Shown: positions 40,137 to 49,285 of the stretch, piece after piece
How positions within the stretch are numbered: position 1 is the first letter of the stretch
Layout: every line of letters begins with the position of its first letter
NCBI RefSeq assembly: GCF_012979235.1
Contig: NZ_JAATWC010000003.1
Span: 124,001-188,000, forward strand
Length of the DNA: 64,000 nucleotides
Source: Dissulfurirhabdus thermomarina
Lineage (GTDB): Bacteria > Desulfobacterota > Dissulfuribacteria > Dissulfuribacterales > Dissulfurirhabdaceae
Direction of reading: 5' to 3'
Notes under the pieces: model-generated
Database searches by the model: none
Seen by the model: the letters and a program-made list of their open reading frames with translations, nothing else
Told to the model about the DNA's origin: nothing
Position numbers and translations under genes: made by a program

Positions 40137-40769
40137 GTGCCACCCGTGACGCCACCCCGCGCCCTCTCCGCCCCCCCGCCCTGTACCGGGGCACTCCTCG
40201 CCGGGGGGCGGAGCCGGCGCTTCGGCAGCGACAAGGCCCTGGCCCCGTGGGGGAGCGGCCGCGTCATCGACGCCGTGGCGGCGGCCCTGAAGGCCGCCTG
40301 TCCCGAGGTCGTCCTGGTCACCAACCGCCCCGAGGCCTTCCGGGACCTCGGCCTCCGGTGCGTCCCGGACCGCCACCCCGGCGCCGGGCCCCTGGCCGGG
40401 CTCCAGGCCGCCCTCGCCGCCGCCCGCCACCCCCGCGTCTTCCTGGCGGCCTGCGACATGCCGCTCATCGACCCGGGCATCATCCGCTGGCTCACCGGCC
40501 TGCCCACCTGGGCCCCCGTGGTGATCCCCTGGCTGGAGCGAGGCCCGGAACCCCTCCACGCCGTCTACCACCGCTCCCTCCTGCCCCTGGTGGGAGGCCG
40601 GCTCGCGGCCGGCCGGCGATCCCTCCGGGAACTCGTGGAGATGGTCCCCCACCGGCGCGTCCGCCCGGAAGAATTCCCCGCAGACCCCACCCGTCTCCAG
40701 GCCGTTCTCGGAAACGCCAACACGCCGGCCGAGCTGGAGCGGCTCCGGCGCCTCGCCGCCGCCCCCTGA
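40137..40769 (+). CDS. mobA: Molybdenum cofactor guanylyltransferase
   Basis: Predicted enzyme that attaches GMP to molybdopterin, needed for DMSO reductase-type molybdoenzymes such as formate dehydrogenases. The nucleotide site LAGGRSRRFGSDKAL, the PDRHPGAGPLAGLQAAL block and ACDMPLID are the MobA signature. About 210 residues. GTG at 40137 or at 40146 may be used; an AGGGGA tract lies upstream. It stands alone without MobB or a molybdopterin synthase. Confidence 0.85.
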   Translation: MPPVTPPRALSAPPPCTGALLAGGRSRRFGSDKALAPWGSGRVIDAVAAALKAACPEVVLVTNRPEAFRDLGLRCVPDRHPGAGPLAGLQAALAAARHPRVFLAACDMPLIDPGIIRWLTGLPTWAPVVIPWLERGPEPLHAVYHRSLLPLVGGRLAAGRRSLRELVEMVPHRRVRPEEFPADPTRLQAVLGNANTPAELERLRRLAAAP

Positions 40770-40840
40770 CCCTTCCCGCCGGGGCCGCCGCCACGGGCGC
40801 CACCTGCACCGGGTGTGACGTCACAAAAGGCCCTGATTTG

Positions 40841-40991
40841 GATGGCTTCGCAAACCGGGGGGATGGCTCGGCAAAAATCGCCGCAGGCAAGGCGCGAGGA
40901 TGTCGAGGAAAGAGGCGCACCCTACGGTACCCGCAATGACGGGCGCATCCAAAGCACCGCCGCAGCCCGCGCATTTTTTTGCGACGCCATC
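40841..40991 (-). repeat. Dispersed palindromic repeat, copy 2
   Basis: The core is 40862-40991: on the minus strand it starts GATGGCGTCGCAAAAAAA, has the central GGGTGCGCCTCTTTCCTCGA, and ends GCCGAGCCATCC, matching copy 1. A further partial terminus, GATGGCTTCGCAAACC, sits at 40841-40856, as if a second element had been nested or cut here. Confidence 0.75.
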
Positions 40992-41138
40992 ATCGGCGCG
41001 TCGCCGACTTGGGGCAGACGGCCCCTTCGGGCGCCCCGGGGGGGCGGGGGGAGTCCGCCACGGAGGGCCATGCCCGCCCCGGGCCTGAATTTCCAGGCAA
41101 CTCGGCCCGATGCATCCCGAGGCCGCCACGGGCCCAGG

Positions 41139-41167
41139 TTGACAGCCGGCCCGTGCCCGGAGTAAAA
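41139..41167 (+). promoter_or_regulatory. Candidate promoter of the rpmH-rnpA unit
   Basis: TTGACA at 41139-41144 and a weak GTAAAA at 41162-41167, 17 bases apart. The following 15 bases, GCCGGCCCG included, repeat those after the TTGACA at 59119. Confidence 0.5.
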
Positions 41168-41250
41168 GGTGGGATTCCTGGAAACCGCGCCCCCGGCGCC
41201 GGCGGCGCCGGGGCCCAAGACGACGACAACGCCGAGGAACCAGACGCGCC

Positions 41251-41385
41251 ATGAAGAGAACCTTTCAGCCGAGTCTGACCAAGAGGAAACGTACCCACGG
41301 TTTCCGCCAGCGGATGAGCACCAAGGCGGGGCGGAAGGTCCTCGCCCGCCGGAGGGCCAAGGGCCGGAAGCGGCTGGCCGGCTGA
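41251..41385 (+). CDS. rpmH: Ribosomal protein L34
   Basis: A 44-residue highly basic protein, [20 protein letters not shown] then [20 protein letters not shown], the standard L34 sequence. It heads the rpmH-rnpA-yidD-yidC-jag-mnmE unit and is absent from lists limited to longer frames. Confidence 0.97.
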   Translation: MKRTFQPSLTKRKRTHGFRQRMSTKAGRKVLARRRAKGRKRLAG

Positions 41386-41423
41386 CACCGGCCCGCCGCC
41401 CGCCGGCGGACGGCCGCCGCGCC

Positions 41424-41804
41424 ATGGACGCCGCGCCCGGGGCCCGGCTCCGCAAGCGGGAACGCATGCGGCGCCGGGCGGACTTCGAGGCCGCCTACCG
41501 CTCCGGGCGCAGGATCCGGCTGCCCGGGCTCACCCTGGTCCTCGCCCCCAACGGTCTCCCCTTTTCGCGCATCGGGCTGAGCGCCAGCCGGAGGCTGGGC
41601 GGCGCGGTGAAGCGAAATCGGGCCAAGCGGGTCTGCCGGGAGATCTTCCGCCGGAACAAGGCCCTCTTCCCGCCGGGCCACGACGTGGTCTTCATCCCCG
41701 GCGCCCGCCTCCTGGAGATGTCCACCCGGGAACTGGAGGCGGCCATCGCCAGGGCCCTGGCGCGGGATCGGCGGCCGGCGGCCAGGAGGAACGAAACCCG
41801 ATGA
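41424..41804 (+). CDS. rnpA: Ribonuclease P protein component
   Basis: A 126-residue basic protein. The RNR signature is clear in [20 protein letters not shown], with the N-terminal [17 protein letters not shown]. It assists the RNase P RNA in 5' maturation of tRNA. ATG 41424 is used; the frame is open upstream, through rpmH, without a better start. Overlaps yidD by 4 bp. Confidence 0.92.
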   Translation: MDAAPGARLRKRERMRRRADFEAAYRSGRRIRLPGLTLVLAPNGLPFSRIGLSASRRLGGAVKRNRAKRVCREIFRRNKALFPPGHDVVFIPGARLLEMSTRELEAAIARALARDRRPAARRNETR

Positions 41805-42079
41805 CCCCCTCTGCACCAGCCCGCATCCTGGACGGCGCCCTGCGCGCCTACCAGCTTTTCCTCTCCCCGGTGCTTCCCGGGGCGTGCCGCTTCCACCCCA
41901 CCTGCAGCCGCTACGCCCGGGAGGCCGTCCGGCTCCACGGCGCCCGGCGCGGGCTCTGGCTCGCGGTGCGCCGGCTCCTGCGGTGCCACCCCTTCCACCC
42001 CGGCGGATACGACCCGGTGCCCCCGGGGCCCGGCGCCACCCGCCCCGAAGACACACCGGCCGCCCGCGGCTCGGCCTGA
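41801..42079 (+). CDS. yidD: Membrane protein insertion efficiency factor YidD
   Basis: A 92-residue protein with [20 protein letters not shown], then SRYAREA and [13 protein letters not shown], the YidD family pattern including its three conserved Cys. It is thought to aid YidC-mediated insertion at the inner membrane. ATGA overlap with rnpA. Confidence 0.93.
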   Translation: MTPSAPARILDGALRAYQLFLSPVLPGACRFHPTCSRYAREAVRLHGARRGLWLAVRRLLRCHPFHPGGYDPVPPGPGATRPEDTPAARGSA

Positions 42080-42093
42080 GGCAGAGATTCTCC

Positions 42094-43725
42094 ATGGAAC
42101 AACGCACCCTGCTCGCCATCGTGCTCTCCGTACTGGTCCTGATGCTCTTCCAGTACTTCTTCGCCCCGCCGCCCCAGCCCCGGGTCCCGGCGCAAGGCCC
42201 GGCCGAAGCACCGGCCGCCGGGAAGACGCCGCCCGCACCGGCGGCGACCCCGGCACCGGCGGCGACCCCGGCACCGGCGGCGCTCGCCCCCGCACCGGCG
42301 CCGGCCGCGCCCCGGAGGCCGGCCCGGACCGTGACCGTGAAGACAGACCTCTACGAACTCGCCTTCACGGAGCTGGGCGGACGCCTGACGAGCTGCCGCC
42401 TCCTGCGCTACCGGGAGAGCGTAGCCCCGGACTCCCCGCCCCTGGAACTGGTCCGGGTGCCCGCCGCCGCCGCGCCCCTCGGGCTCCGGCTCGGCCAGGG
42501 CGGCCTCCTCGACCTCTCCGGTGTGACCTTCACCGCCGACCGGACCTCGGTGGAGCTGGGCACCGCCGAGGCGGCGGCCCTCCGCTTCACCGCCCCCCTG
42601 GCCGGCGGCGGCCGGGTGACCCGGACCTACACCTTCCACCGGGGCTCCTACCTGGTGGACATGACGGTGGAGGTCCGGGACGCGGCCGGGCACCCCGTCC
42701 CAATGCCGACGGAGGTGGACTTCGCAAGCCCCGCGGGCCAGAAAAACCGCTACACCTTCGCCGGCATCTCCTACTACACCCCGGACGGGCTCCAGGAGAT
42801 CAGGCTCAAGAAAGCGGGCGAGACCCACGACTACGCCGGGCCCCTGGAATGGCTCGGCCACGGCGACGTCTACTTCCTCTCCGCCGTCATCCCCGAGGGG
42901 GCCCCTTCCAGCCGGCTGCACCTCCGCCGCCTCGGGGAAGACCGGATCGAAAGCCGCATCGCCCCCGACTTCTCCGCCCCGCCCGCCCGGTTCCAGCTCT
43001 ATCTCGGGCCCAAGGAGATCGACATCCTGGCCGCCGCCGGCCACCACCTCGAAAAGGCCGTCAACTTCGGCTGGTTCGACCCCATCGCCCGTCCCCTCCT
43101 CTGGGTCCTCAAGTTCTTCCACCGGTTCCTGCACAACTACGGCGTGGCCATCATCCTGCTCACCGTGCTCATCAAGCTGCTCTTCTGGCCCCTGGCGCAC
43201 AAGGGCATGAAGTCCATGAAGACCATGCAGAAGCTGCAGCCCAAGCTGGCCAAGATCAAGGAGAAGTACGCCGACGACCGGGAGCGGATGAACCGGGAGC
43301 TCATGCAGCTCTACAAGACCTACAAGGTGAACCCCGTGGGCGGCTGCCTCCCCATGCTGCTCCAGATCCCCGTCTTCTTCGCCCTCTACAAGGTGCTGCT
43401 CCTGTCCATCGAGATGCGCCACGCCCCCTTCGCCCTGTGGATCAACGACCTTTCCGCCCCGGACCGCCTGATGATCCCCGGCGTCGAGATCCCCTTCCTG
43501 GGGGGGATCCCCGTCCTCACCATCCTCATGGGGGTCTCCATGTGGGCCCAGCAGAAGATGAGCCCCTCCTCCCTGGACCCGACCCAGGCGAAGCTGATGC
43601 TCTTCCTCCCCGTGGTCTTCACCTTCACGTTCCTCAGCTTACCGTCCGGGCTGGTGCTGTACTGGCTGGTGAACAACGTGCTCTCCATCGTCCAGCAGGC
43701 GGCCATCAACCGCCTCCCGGACTAG
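42094..43725 (+). CDS. yidC: Membrane protein insertase YidC
   Basis: A 543-residue Gram-negative-type YidC. The N-terminal span (about 6-22) is followed by a Pro/Ala-rich linker (about 30-75) built from near-identical 18-bp units, a large periplasmic beta domain, then five C-terminal spans beginning with the YGVAIILLTVLIKLLFWPLA segment containing the substrate-groove Arg/Lys position, and the cytosolic coiled coil AKIKEKYADDRERMNRELMQ. It inserts membrane proteins alone or with SecYEG. Confidence 0.95.
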   Translation: MEQRTLLAIVLSVLVLMLFQYFFAPPPQPRVPAQGPAEAPAAGKTPPAPAATPAPAATPAPAALAPAPAPAAPRRPARTVTVKTDLYELAFTELGGRLTSCRLLRYRESVAPDSPPLELVRVPAAAAPLGLRLGQGGLLDLSGVTFTADRTSVELGTAEAAALRFTAPLAGGGRVTRTYTFHRGSYLVDMTVEVRDAAGHPVPMPTEVDFASPAGQKNRYTFAGISYYTPDGLQEIRLKKAGETHDYAGPLEWLGHGDVYFLSAVIPEGAPSSRLHLRRLGEDRIESRIAPDFSAPPARFQLYLGPKEIDILAAAGHHLEKAVNFGWFDPIARPLLWVLKFFHRFLHNYGVAIILLTVLIKLLFWPLAHKGMKSMKTMQKLQPKLAKIKEKYADDRERMNRELMQLYKTYKVNPVGGCLPMLLQIPVFFALYKVLLLSIEMRHAPFALWINDLSAPDRLMIPGVEIPFLGGIPVLTILMGVSMWAQQKMSPSSLDPTQAKLMLFLPVVFTFTFLSLPSGLVLYWLVNNVLSIVQQAAINRLPD

Positions 43726-43744
43726 GCGCACCGGGAAGGGAAAG

Positions 43745-44500
43745 ATGACCGATCGACTCGAACCCCGAAGCGGCGAGGGCCGGGAGCCCCCCGCGGAATT
43801 CGAGGCCGACACCGTGGACCAGGCCGTGGCGGCGGCGGCCCGGAGCCTCGGCGTGGCCCCGGAGGCCCTCGAGGTCGAGGTCCTGACCCGGGGCTCCACC
43901 GGCCTCTTCGGGATCGGGGGGCGCAAGGCCCGCATCCTGGCACGGGTCGCGGCGGAGGCGGCCCTCCATCCCGCCGGGACACCCGCAGAGACCGCGGCGG
44001 GGGCGGCAGAGGCGCCCGGGGACCTCGGCGGCCGGGTCGCCGGGCTCTGCCGGGAGATCCTCGGCCGCGGCGGCTTCGAGGCCGAGGTGGCGGTGACACC
44101 CGACGGCAGCGACCTCCGGGTGGAGATCTCCGGCCCGGACGTCGGCCTGCTCATCGGGCGGGGGGGCCAGACCCTCGACGCCCTGGAGTACCTGCTCAAC
44201 CGCCTGGCCGGGCGCGGCGCGGAGACGTCGGCCCGCATCCGGCTGGACGCCGGCGGCTACCGGGAAAGACGGGCCCGCTCCCTCGAGGCCCTGGCCCGGC
44301 GCACGGCGGAAAAGGCCCTTCGGCTCCGCCGCCCGGTCTCCCTCCCCCCCATGCCGCCACGGGAACGGCGCATCGTCCACCTGGCCCTCCGCGACCACCG
44401 GGAGGTCCGCACCTGGAGCTCCGGGGAGGAACCCCGGCGGAAGGTGGTGGTCGGCCCCGGGCGGGACCGCCGGCCCCGGCACCGCCGCGGAGATTCGTGA
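43745..44500 (+). CDS. jag: RNA-binding protein Jag/KhpB
   Basis: A 251-residue protein with an N-terminal Jag-N domain (FEADTVDQAVAAAARSLG, LFGIGGRKARI), a KH-II domain (VGLLIGRGGQTLDALEYLLN), and an R3H domain (RRIVHLALRDHREVRTWS). Its family binds RNA and affects cell elongation and sporulation in Firmicutes. Located between yidC and mnmE as usual. The mnmE GTG overlaps its stop. Confidence 0.92.
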   Translation: MTDRLEPRSGEGREPPAEFEADTVDQAVAAAARSLGVAPEALEVEVLTRGSTGLFGIGGRKARILARVAAEAALHPAGTPAETAAGAAEAPGDLGGRVAGLCREILGRGGFEAEVAVTPDGSDLRVEISGPDVGLLIGRGGQTLDALEYLLNRLAGRGAETSARIRLDAGGYRERRARSLEALARRTAEKALRLRRPVSLPPMPPRERRIVHLALRDHREVRTWSSGEEPRRKVVVGPGRDRRPRHRRGDS

Positions 44501-45924
44501 GCGGCCGCGTCCTTCGAGACGGCGACACCATCGCGGCGGTGGCCACCCCGCCCGGCCCGGGCGGGATCGGCATCGTCCGGGTCAGCGGCCCCCTCGCCCC
44601 GGACCTCCTCCGCCGCCTCTTCCGGCCGGCCCGGCCCGGCGCCGGGACCGCCGGCCGCCGTCTCGCCTACGGGTGGGTGGTGGACCCCGCCGCGGGGGAA
44701 GTGGTGGACGAGGCCCTGGCGGTCCTCATGCCCGCCCCCCGGAGCTACACCCGGGAAGACGTCCTCGAGTTCCAGTGCCACAGCGGGCCGGCGGTGCTCC
44801 GCCGCGTCCTGGAACTCGTCCTCCGGGAAGGCGCGCGGCCGGCCGAGCCGGGGGAATTCACCCGGCGGGCCTTCCTCAACGGGCGGATCGACCTCGCCCA
44901 GGCCGAGGCGGTGCTGGATCTCGCCACCGCCCGGACGGAGGCCCAGCGACGGAGCGCGGCGGCCGGCCTCCGGGGCGACCTCGAAAGGCGCCTCGGCCCG
45001 GCCCGCGCGGCCCTCGTCCAGGTCCGGGCCGAGCTCGAGGCGGCCATCGACCACCCGGAGGAGGACCTCGACCTCGCCCCGCCCGCGGAGCTGCGCCGCC
45101 GCCTGGACGAGGCGGTCCGCCGCCCCGTCTCGGCCCTGATCCGCGCGCGGCGGGAAGGACGGGTCCACCGCGAGGGGGCCCGGGTGGTCCTGGCCGGGCG
45201 GCCCAACGCCGGGAAATCCAGCCTCTTCAACGCCCTCCTCGGCGAGGACCGGGTCATCGTCACCCCGGTGCCGGGCACCACCCGGGACGGGGTCGAGGAG
45301 ACGATCTCGCTGGGGGGGATCGCCGTGGTCCTGGTGGACACGGCCGGGATCCGGGCCCCCGCGGACGAGGTGGAGACCCTCGGGGTCGCCAGGGCCAAGG
45401 ACCGCGTCCGGGCGGCGGACCTCGTCGTCTGGGTCCTCGACGGGAGCCGCCCGCCGGAGGCCGGCGACCGGGAGGTCCGGGAGGCCCTTCCGCGGGATGG
45501 GCGGGTCTTCCCGGTGATCAACAAGGCGGACCTCTTCCCCGCCGGGGAGGAGACGCCGGTGGAGGCGTGGCTTCGGGGAAAAGCCCCCCCGGGCCTCCTG
45601 CCCGAGGACGCCCTGCCCGCCCCCCGCGTCTCGGCCCTGACCGGCCTCGGGCTGGAGGACCTCCGCCGCCGCCTGGAAGGGCGCCTCCTCGGGGGCGCCA
45701 CCGCCCCGCCCCCCTACGTCCCCAACGCCCGCCAGGCGGCGCTGCTCGAACAGGCCGAGGCCGCGCTGGGCCGGGCCGTGGAGACCCTGGAGCGGGGGCT
45801 CCCCCCCGAGATCACCGCCGTGGAGGTGGCCGAGGCCGCGGCCCGCCTGGACGAGATCTTCGGCCTCGACGCCGGGGGCGATATCCTGGACGAAATCTTC
45901 GGCCGCTTCTGTATCGGGAAGTAG
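44497..45924 (+). CDS. mnmE: tRNA modification GTPase MnmE
   Basis: A 475-residue protein that with MnmG modifies U34 of certain tRNAs. The N-terminal folate domain (PPGPGGIGIVRVSGP), a helical middle, the GTPase P-loop GRPNAGKSSLFN near residue 233, the switch TTRDGVEE, DTAGIR, NKAD, and the C-terminal FCIGK with its essential Cys are present. GTG start overlaps jag by 4 bp. Confidence 0.95.
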   Translation: MSGRVLRDGDTIAAVATPPGPGGIGIVRVSGPLAPDLLRRLFRPARPGAGTAGRRLAYGWVVDPAAGEVVDEALAVLMPAPRSYTREDVLEFQCHSGPAVLRRVLELVLREGARPAEPGEFTRRAFLNGRIDLAQAEAVLDLATARTEAQRRSAAAGLRGDLERRLGPARAALVQVRAELEAAIDHPEEDLDLAPPAELRRRLDEAVRRPVSALIRARREGRVHREGARVVLAGRPNAGKSSLFNALLGEDRVIVTPVPGTTRDGVEETISLGGIAVVLVDTAGIRAPADEVETLGVARAKDRVRAADLVVWVLDGSRPPEAGDREVREALPRDGRVFPVINKADLFPAGEETPVEAWLRGKAPPGLLPEDALPAPRVSALTGLGLEDLRRRLEGRLLGGATAPPPYVPNARQAALLEQAEAALGRAVETLERGLPPEITAVEVAEAAARLDEIFGLDAGGDILDEIFGRFCIGK

Positions 45925-45937
45925 GCCCGGACGAGTC

Positions 45938-48900
45938 TCACCAGGCCATGGGCCGCTGCCAGGCCGCCTTGAGTTCCGGGATCCCCTCCCGGAGGACGGC
46001 CCGCCCCCCGGCGTCCAGGCGCAGCTCCGGCGCCTCGGTGACCTCCCCCACCAGGGCGGCGCCCGCCTCGGCCGCCAGGGCCTCGAACTCGGCCCGGGCC
46101 CCCGGGGCCACCGTCACCACGAACCGGCTCTGGGACTCGCTGAAGAGCAGGACGTCGAGCCGGTCCACCCCCTCGGCCGGAACCGCCCCGAGGTCCACCG
46201 TCATCCCGAGCCCCCCGCTGAAGGCCGTCTCCGCCAGCGCGACCCCCAGGCCCCCGTCGGAACAGTCGTGGCACGAGGCCACGAGCCCCCGCCGGATGGC
46301 CTCGGAGAGGGCAAGGTAGCGGGCCCGGGCGGACTCGGTCCGGACCCGGGGGACGGCGTTCCCCACGAACCCGTGCCGGGCGGCGTACTCGGAGGCGCCG
46401 GTCTCCGGGTAGGTGACGCCCACGACGTAGACCAGGTCGCCGGGGCGCTTGGCGTCGAGGGTCACGGCCCGGCGGACGTCCGCCATGCGGGCCACCACGG
46501 AGAAGAGCAGGGTGGGGGGGATGGAGATCTTGACGCCGCCGATCACGGCGTCGTTCTTCATGCTGTCCTTGCCCGAGATGCAAGGGACGCCGTAGGCGGT
46601 GCACACGTCGTAGAGGGCGCGGTTGGCCCGGACGAGCTGGGCGAGCTTGTAGTGCCCGTCAGGGGTCTTCTCGGACTGCACCGGGTCGCACCAGCAGAAG
46701 TTGTCGAGGCCCGCCATGAGGTCGAGCCCGCCGCCCACGGCCACGGCGTTGCGGACCGCCTCGTCCACGGCACAGGCCGCCATGTGGTAGGTGTCGATGT
46801 CGCTGTAGCGGGGGCAGATCCCGTGGGCCACCACCAGCCCCTCGAAGGAATCGAGGTCGGGCCGGAGGACCGCCGCGTCGCTCGGGCCGTCGTGGGCCGC
46901 GCCGGCCAGCGGTTTCACCACGCTGCCGCCCTGGACCTCGTGGTCGTACTGGCGCACCACGTACTCCTTGCTGCAGACGTTCCAGCGGCCGAGGATCGCC
47001 CGGAGTTCCGCCCCGAGGTCCGCCGGCTCCGGGATCTCCGGCTCCTCGTGCCGCGGCGGCCGCCACTCGGCCCGGAGCTCGAGCCGCGGCACCCCGTGGT
47101 GCACGAAGTCCATGTCGAGGTAGGCCACCGTCCGCCCCTCGTAGAGGCAATGGAACACGCCGGAGTCGGTGAAGACGCCGAGGTCCGTGGCCTCCACCCC
47201 CATCTTGGCGGCCAGGGCCATGAAGGCCTCGAGCCGATCCGGAGGCACCGCCACGGTCATCCGCTCCTGGGCCTCGGAGAGGAGGATCTCCCACGGCTGG
47301 AGCCCCGGATACTTGAGGGGCGCCCGGTCGAGGTGCAGCTCGAAGCCGCCGGTCTCCTCGGCCATCTCCCCCACGGAGCTCGACAACCCCCCGGCCCCGT
47401 TGTCGGTGATGGAGTTGTAGAGGCAGAGGTCCCGGGCCCGGAGGAGGAAGTCGGTCATCTTCTTCTGGGTGATGGGGTCCCCGATCTGGACCGCCGTGGC
47501 GGGCGAACCCTCGTGCAGCTCCTCGGAGGAGAAGGTGGCCCCGTGGATGCCGTCCTTCCCGATGCGGCCGCCGCACATGACGATGTGGTCCCCGGGCCGC
47601 GCCCGCTTCTCGTGTCCCGGCCGGCCGCAGACCTCCAGGGGGATGACCCCGCCCGTCCCGCAGAAGACCAGGGGCTTTCCGAGGTAGCGCTCGTCGAAGA
47701 GGATGGAGCCGTTCACCGTGGGGATGCCGCTCTGGTTGCCCCCGTGCTCCACGCCCTCCCGGACGCCCTCGAAGATCCGCTTGGGATGGAGGAGCCCCTT
47801 GGGGAGTTCCCCGCGGTAGTCGGGCGGGCCGAAGCAGAAGACGTCGGTGTTGAAGACCAGCCGCGCCCCCATGCCTGTCCCGAAGGGGTCGCGGTTGACG
47901 CCCACGATGCCCGTCAGCGCCCCGCCGTAGGGGTCGAGGGCCGAGGGGCTGTTGTGGGTCTCCACCTTGAAGGCGACCCCGTAGCGGTCGTTCAGGCGGA
48001 TGACCCCGGCATTGTCCTTGAAGACGGACAGGCACCAGTCGTCCCCGCCGAGGCGGTCGCGGATCTCCTGGGTACCGCGGCGGATGTAGGTGTCGAAGAG
48101 GCCGTCGACGATCTCCTCGCGCCCGTCCTCGTCCCGGTAGGTGATGCGGGCGTTGAAGATCTTGTGCTTGCAGTGCTCCGACCAGGTCTGGCCCAGGACC
48201 TCGAGTTCCACATCGGTGGCCGCCCCGGAGAGACCCACCTCGCGGCGGCGGGCCAGCACGTCGGGCCGCCGGAAGTAGTCGCGGATGGCCTGCATCTCCT
48301 GGAGGTTCAGGACCAGCACCCGGTCGCGGGAGAGGCGGACGAGGGCCTCGTCGGAGAGGGCGCCGAGGTCCACCTCCTCCACCCGGACCTCGGTCCGACC
48401 GCTCACCCGGGGTACCTGATAGAGGGGATTCGGCCGGGCCGCCCACAGCTCCGCCAGTTCCGCGGCCGAGACCACCGTGGTCCGCTGGATGAGGTCGTTG
48501 GCGAGGAGCCCTTGGGCCAGGCGCTCGACGTCCTGCCGGGAGAGCTTCCCGTGGAGGCAGTACTGGCGGGCGGTGTAGACCCCCTCCTCCGGGCCCAGCC
48601 GCCGGCCCAGCAAGAGCTCCAGGGCCTCCCGGGCCGTTCGGCCCTCGTTGTCGGTGACGCCGGGGCGGAACCCCACCTCCACCAGCCATTCCCACGGGAA
48701 GGGCAGCTCCTGGGCCAGGGGACGGTTGACACCGTAGAGCTGGGTCACCGGATCCGAGAAGGGCCCTGCGGCGGCGGCCACTGCCACCTTCTCGCCCATG
48801 GCCGCGTCCACGAGGTAGACCTGGACCGTCCGGACGGCCTCCACGGCAAGGCCCAGGTCCTCCCGGGCCCGGCGGGCCGTCTTCTCCCCGAGGGCGTCCC

Positions 48901-48940
48901 GGAGGTGGGCCTTCAGCATGACTTCGATCCTGTGGGGCAT
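45938..48940 (-). CDS. purL: Phosphoribosylformylglycinamidine synthase, long PurL with PurS-like N-terminus
   Basis: A 1000-residue enzyme of purine synthesis converting FGAR to FGAM with ATP and glutamine-derived ammonia. Residues 1-160 contain two PurS-like segments (MPHRIEVMLKAHLRDALGEK and a second near TTVVSAAELAELW) before the PurL core: GQTWSEHCKHKIFNARI, FKVETHNSPSALDPYGG, GGRIGKDGIHGATFSSEEL, and CHDCSDGGLGVALAET. No glutaminase domain is present, so a separate PurQ is needed. Two AIRS-type repeats give the length. It converges on mnmE with 13 bp between stops. Confidence 0.92.
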   Translation of the reverse strand: MPHRIEVMLKAHLRDALGEKTARRAREDLGLAVEAVRTVQVYLVDAAMGEKVAVAAAAGPFSDPVTQLYGVNRPLAQELPFPWEWLVEVGFRPGVTDNEGRTAREALELLLGRRLGPEEGVYTARQYCLHGKLSRQDVERLAQGLLANDLIQRTTVVSAAELAELWAARPNPLYQVPRVSGRTEVRVEEVDLGALSDEALVRLSRDRVLVLNLQEMQAIRDYFRRPDVLARRREVGLSGAATDVELEVLGQTWSEHCKHKIFNARITYRDEDGREEIVDGLFDTYIRRGTQEIRDRLGGDDWCLSVFKDNAGVIRLNDRYGVAFKVETHNSPSALDPYGGALTGIVGVNRDPFGTGMGARLVFNTDVFCFGPPDYRGELPKGLLHPKRIFEGVREGVEHGGNQSGIPTVNGSILFDERYLGKPLVFCGTGGVIPLEVCGRPGHEKRARPGDHIVMCGGRIGKDGIHGATFSSEELHEGSPATAVQIGDPITQKKMTDFLLRARDLCLYNSITDNGAGGLSSSVGEMAEETGGFELHLDRAPLKYPGLQPWEILLSEAQERMTVAVPPDRLEAFMALAAKMGVEATDLGVFTDSGVFHCLYEGRTVAYLDMDFVHHGVPRLELRAEWRPPRHEEPEIPEPADLGAELRAILGRWNVCSKEYVVRQYDHEVQGGSVVKPLAGAAHDGPSDAAVLRPDLDSFEGLVVAHGICPRYSDIDTYHMAACAVDEAVRNAVAVGGGLDLMAGLDNFCWCDPVQSEKTPDGHYKLAQLVRANRALYDVCTAYGVPCISGKDSMKNDAVIGGVKISIPPTLLFSVVARMADVRRAVTLDAKRPGDLVYVVGVTYPETGASEYAARHGFVGNAVPRVRTESARARYLALSEAIRRGLVASCHDCSDGGLGVALAETAFSGGLGMTVDLGAVPAEGVDRLDVLLFSESQSRFVVTVAPGARAEFEALAAEAGAALVGEVTEAPELRLDAGGRAVLREGIPELKAAWQRPMAW

Positions 48941-49285
48941 GGTGCGCCTCCCCCTGCCGAGAGTGATGATGGCCCGGCGCCGGGGCCCCGGCCGGGCGGA
49001 ACCAGCATACCGCCCGGCCGCCCCCGTGTCATCCACCCGGCCCCGCCCCGCTCCGGCTTGCAGACCGGCCGGGGGGATGGTACGAGAGATGGGGCGATGC
49101 CGCCACGGCTCCAGCTCTTCTCCCCGGCTCCAAAACCTCCACGGAATGGCGCAACAAGCCGAAAAACACACCGGATGCGGAACGCGCCCCCCCGGGGGCC
49201 GGGTCGGCCCCGGGACCATGACGATGGCGGAGATCTCGACGGGCGCCGCCCCGCCCTTCGTCCCCCGGCCCGCGCCCGCCCGCCC
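48941..49285. other. Divergent intergenic region, purL/lptF
   Basis: About 345 bp between divergent genes. A GGGGGAGG ribosome site for purL lies next to it. No promoter pair, repeat or conserved RNA could be supported. Confidence 0.5.

Larger units (their letters stand above)
40770..41250. other. Intergenic region with repeat and rpmH promoter
   Basis: About 480 bp containing dispersed repeat copy 2 (40841-40991) and a candidate promoter for rpmH (41139-41167). No DnaA boxes were seen, so an origin is not claimed although rpmH is often near one. Confidence 0.55.

Noticed and set aside
40770-41250. Possible replication origin upstream of rpmH
   Set aside because: rpmH is often near oriC, but no DnaA boxes, no AT-rich unwinding region and no dnaA or dnaN were found here.
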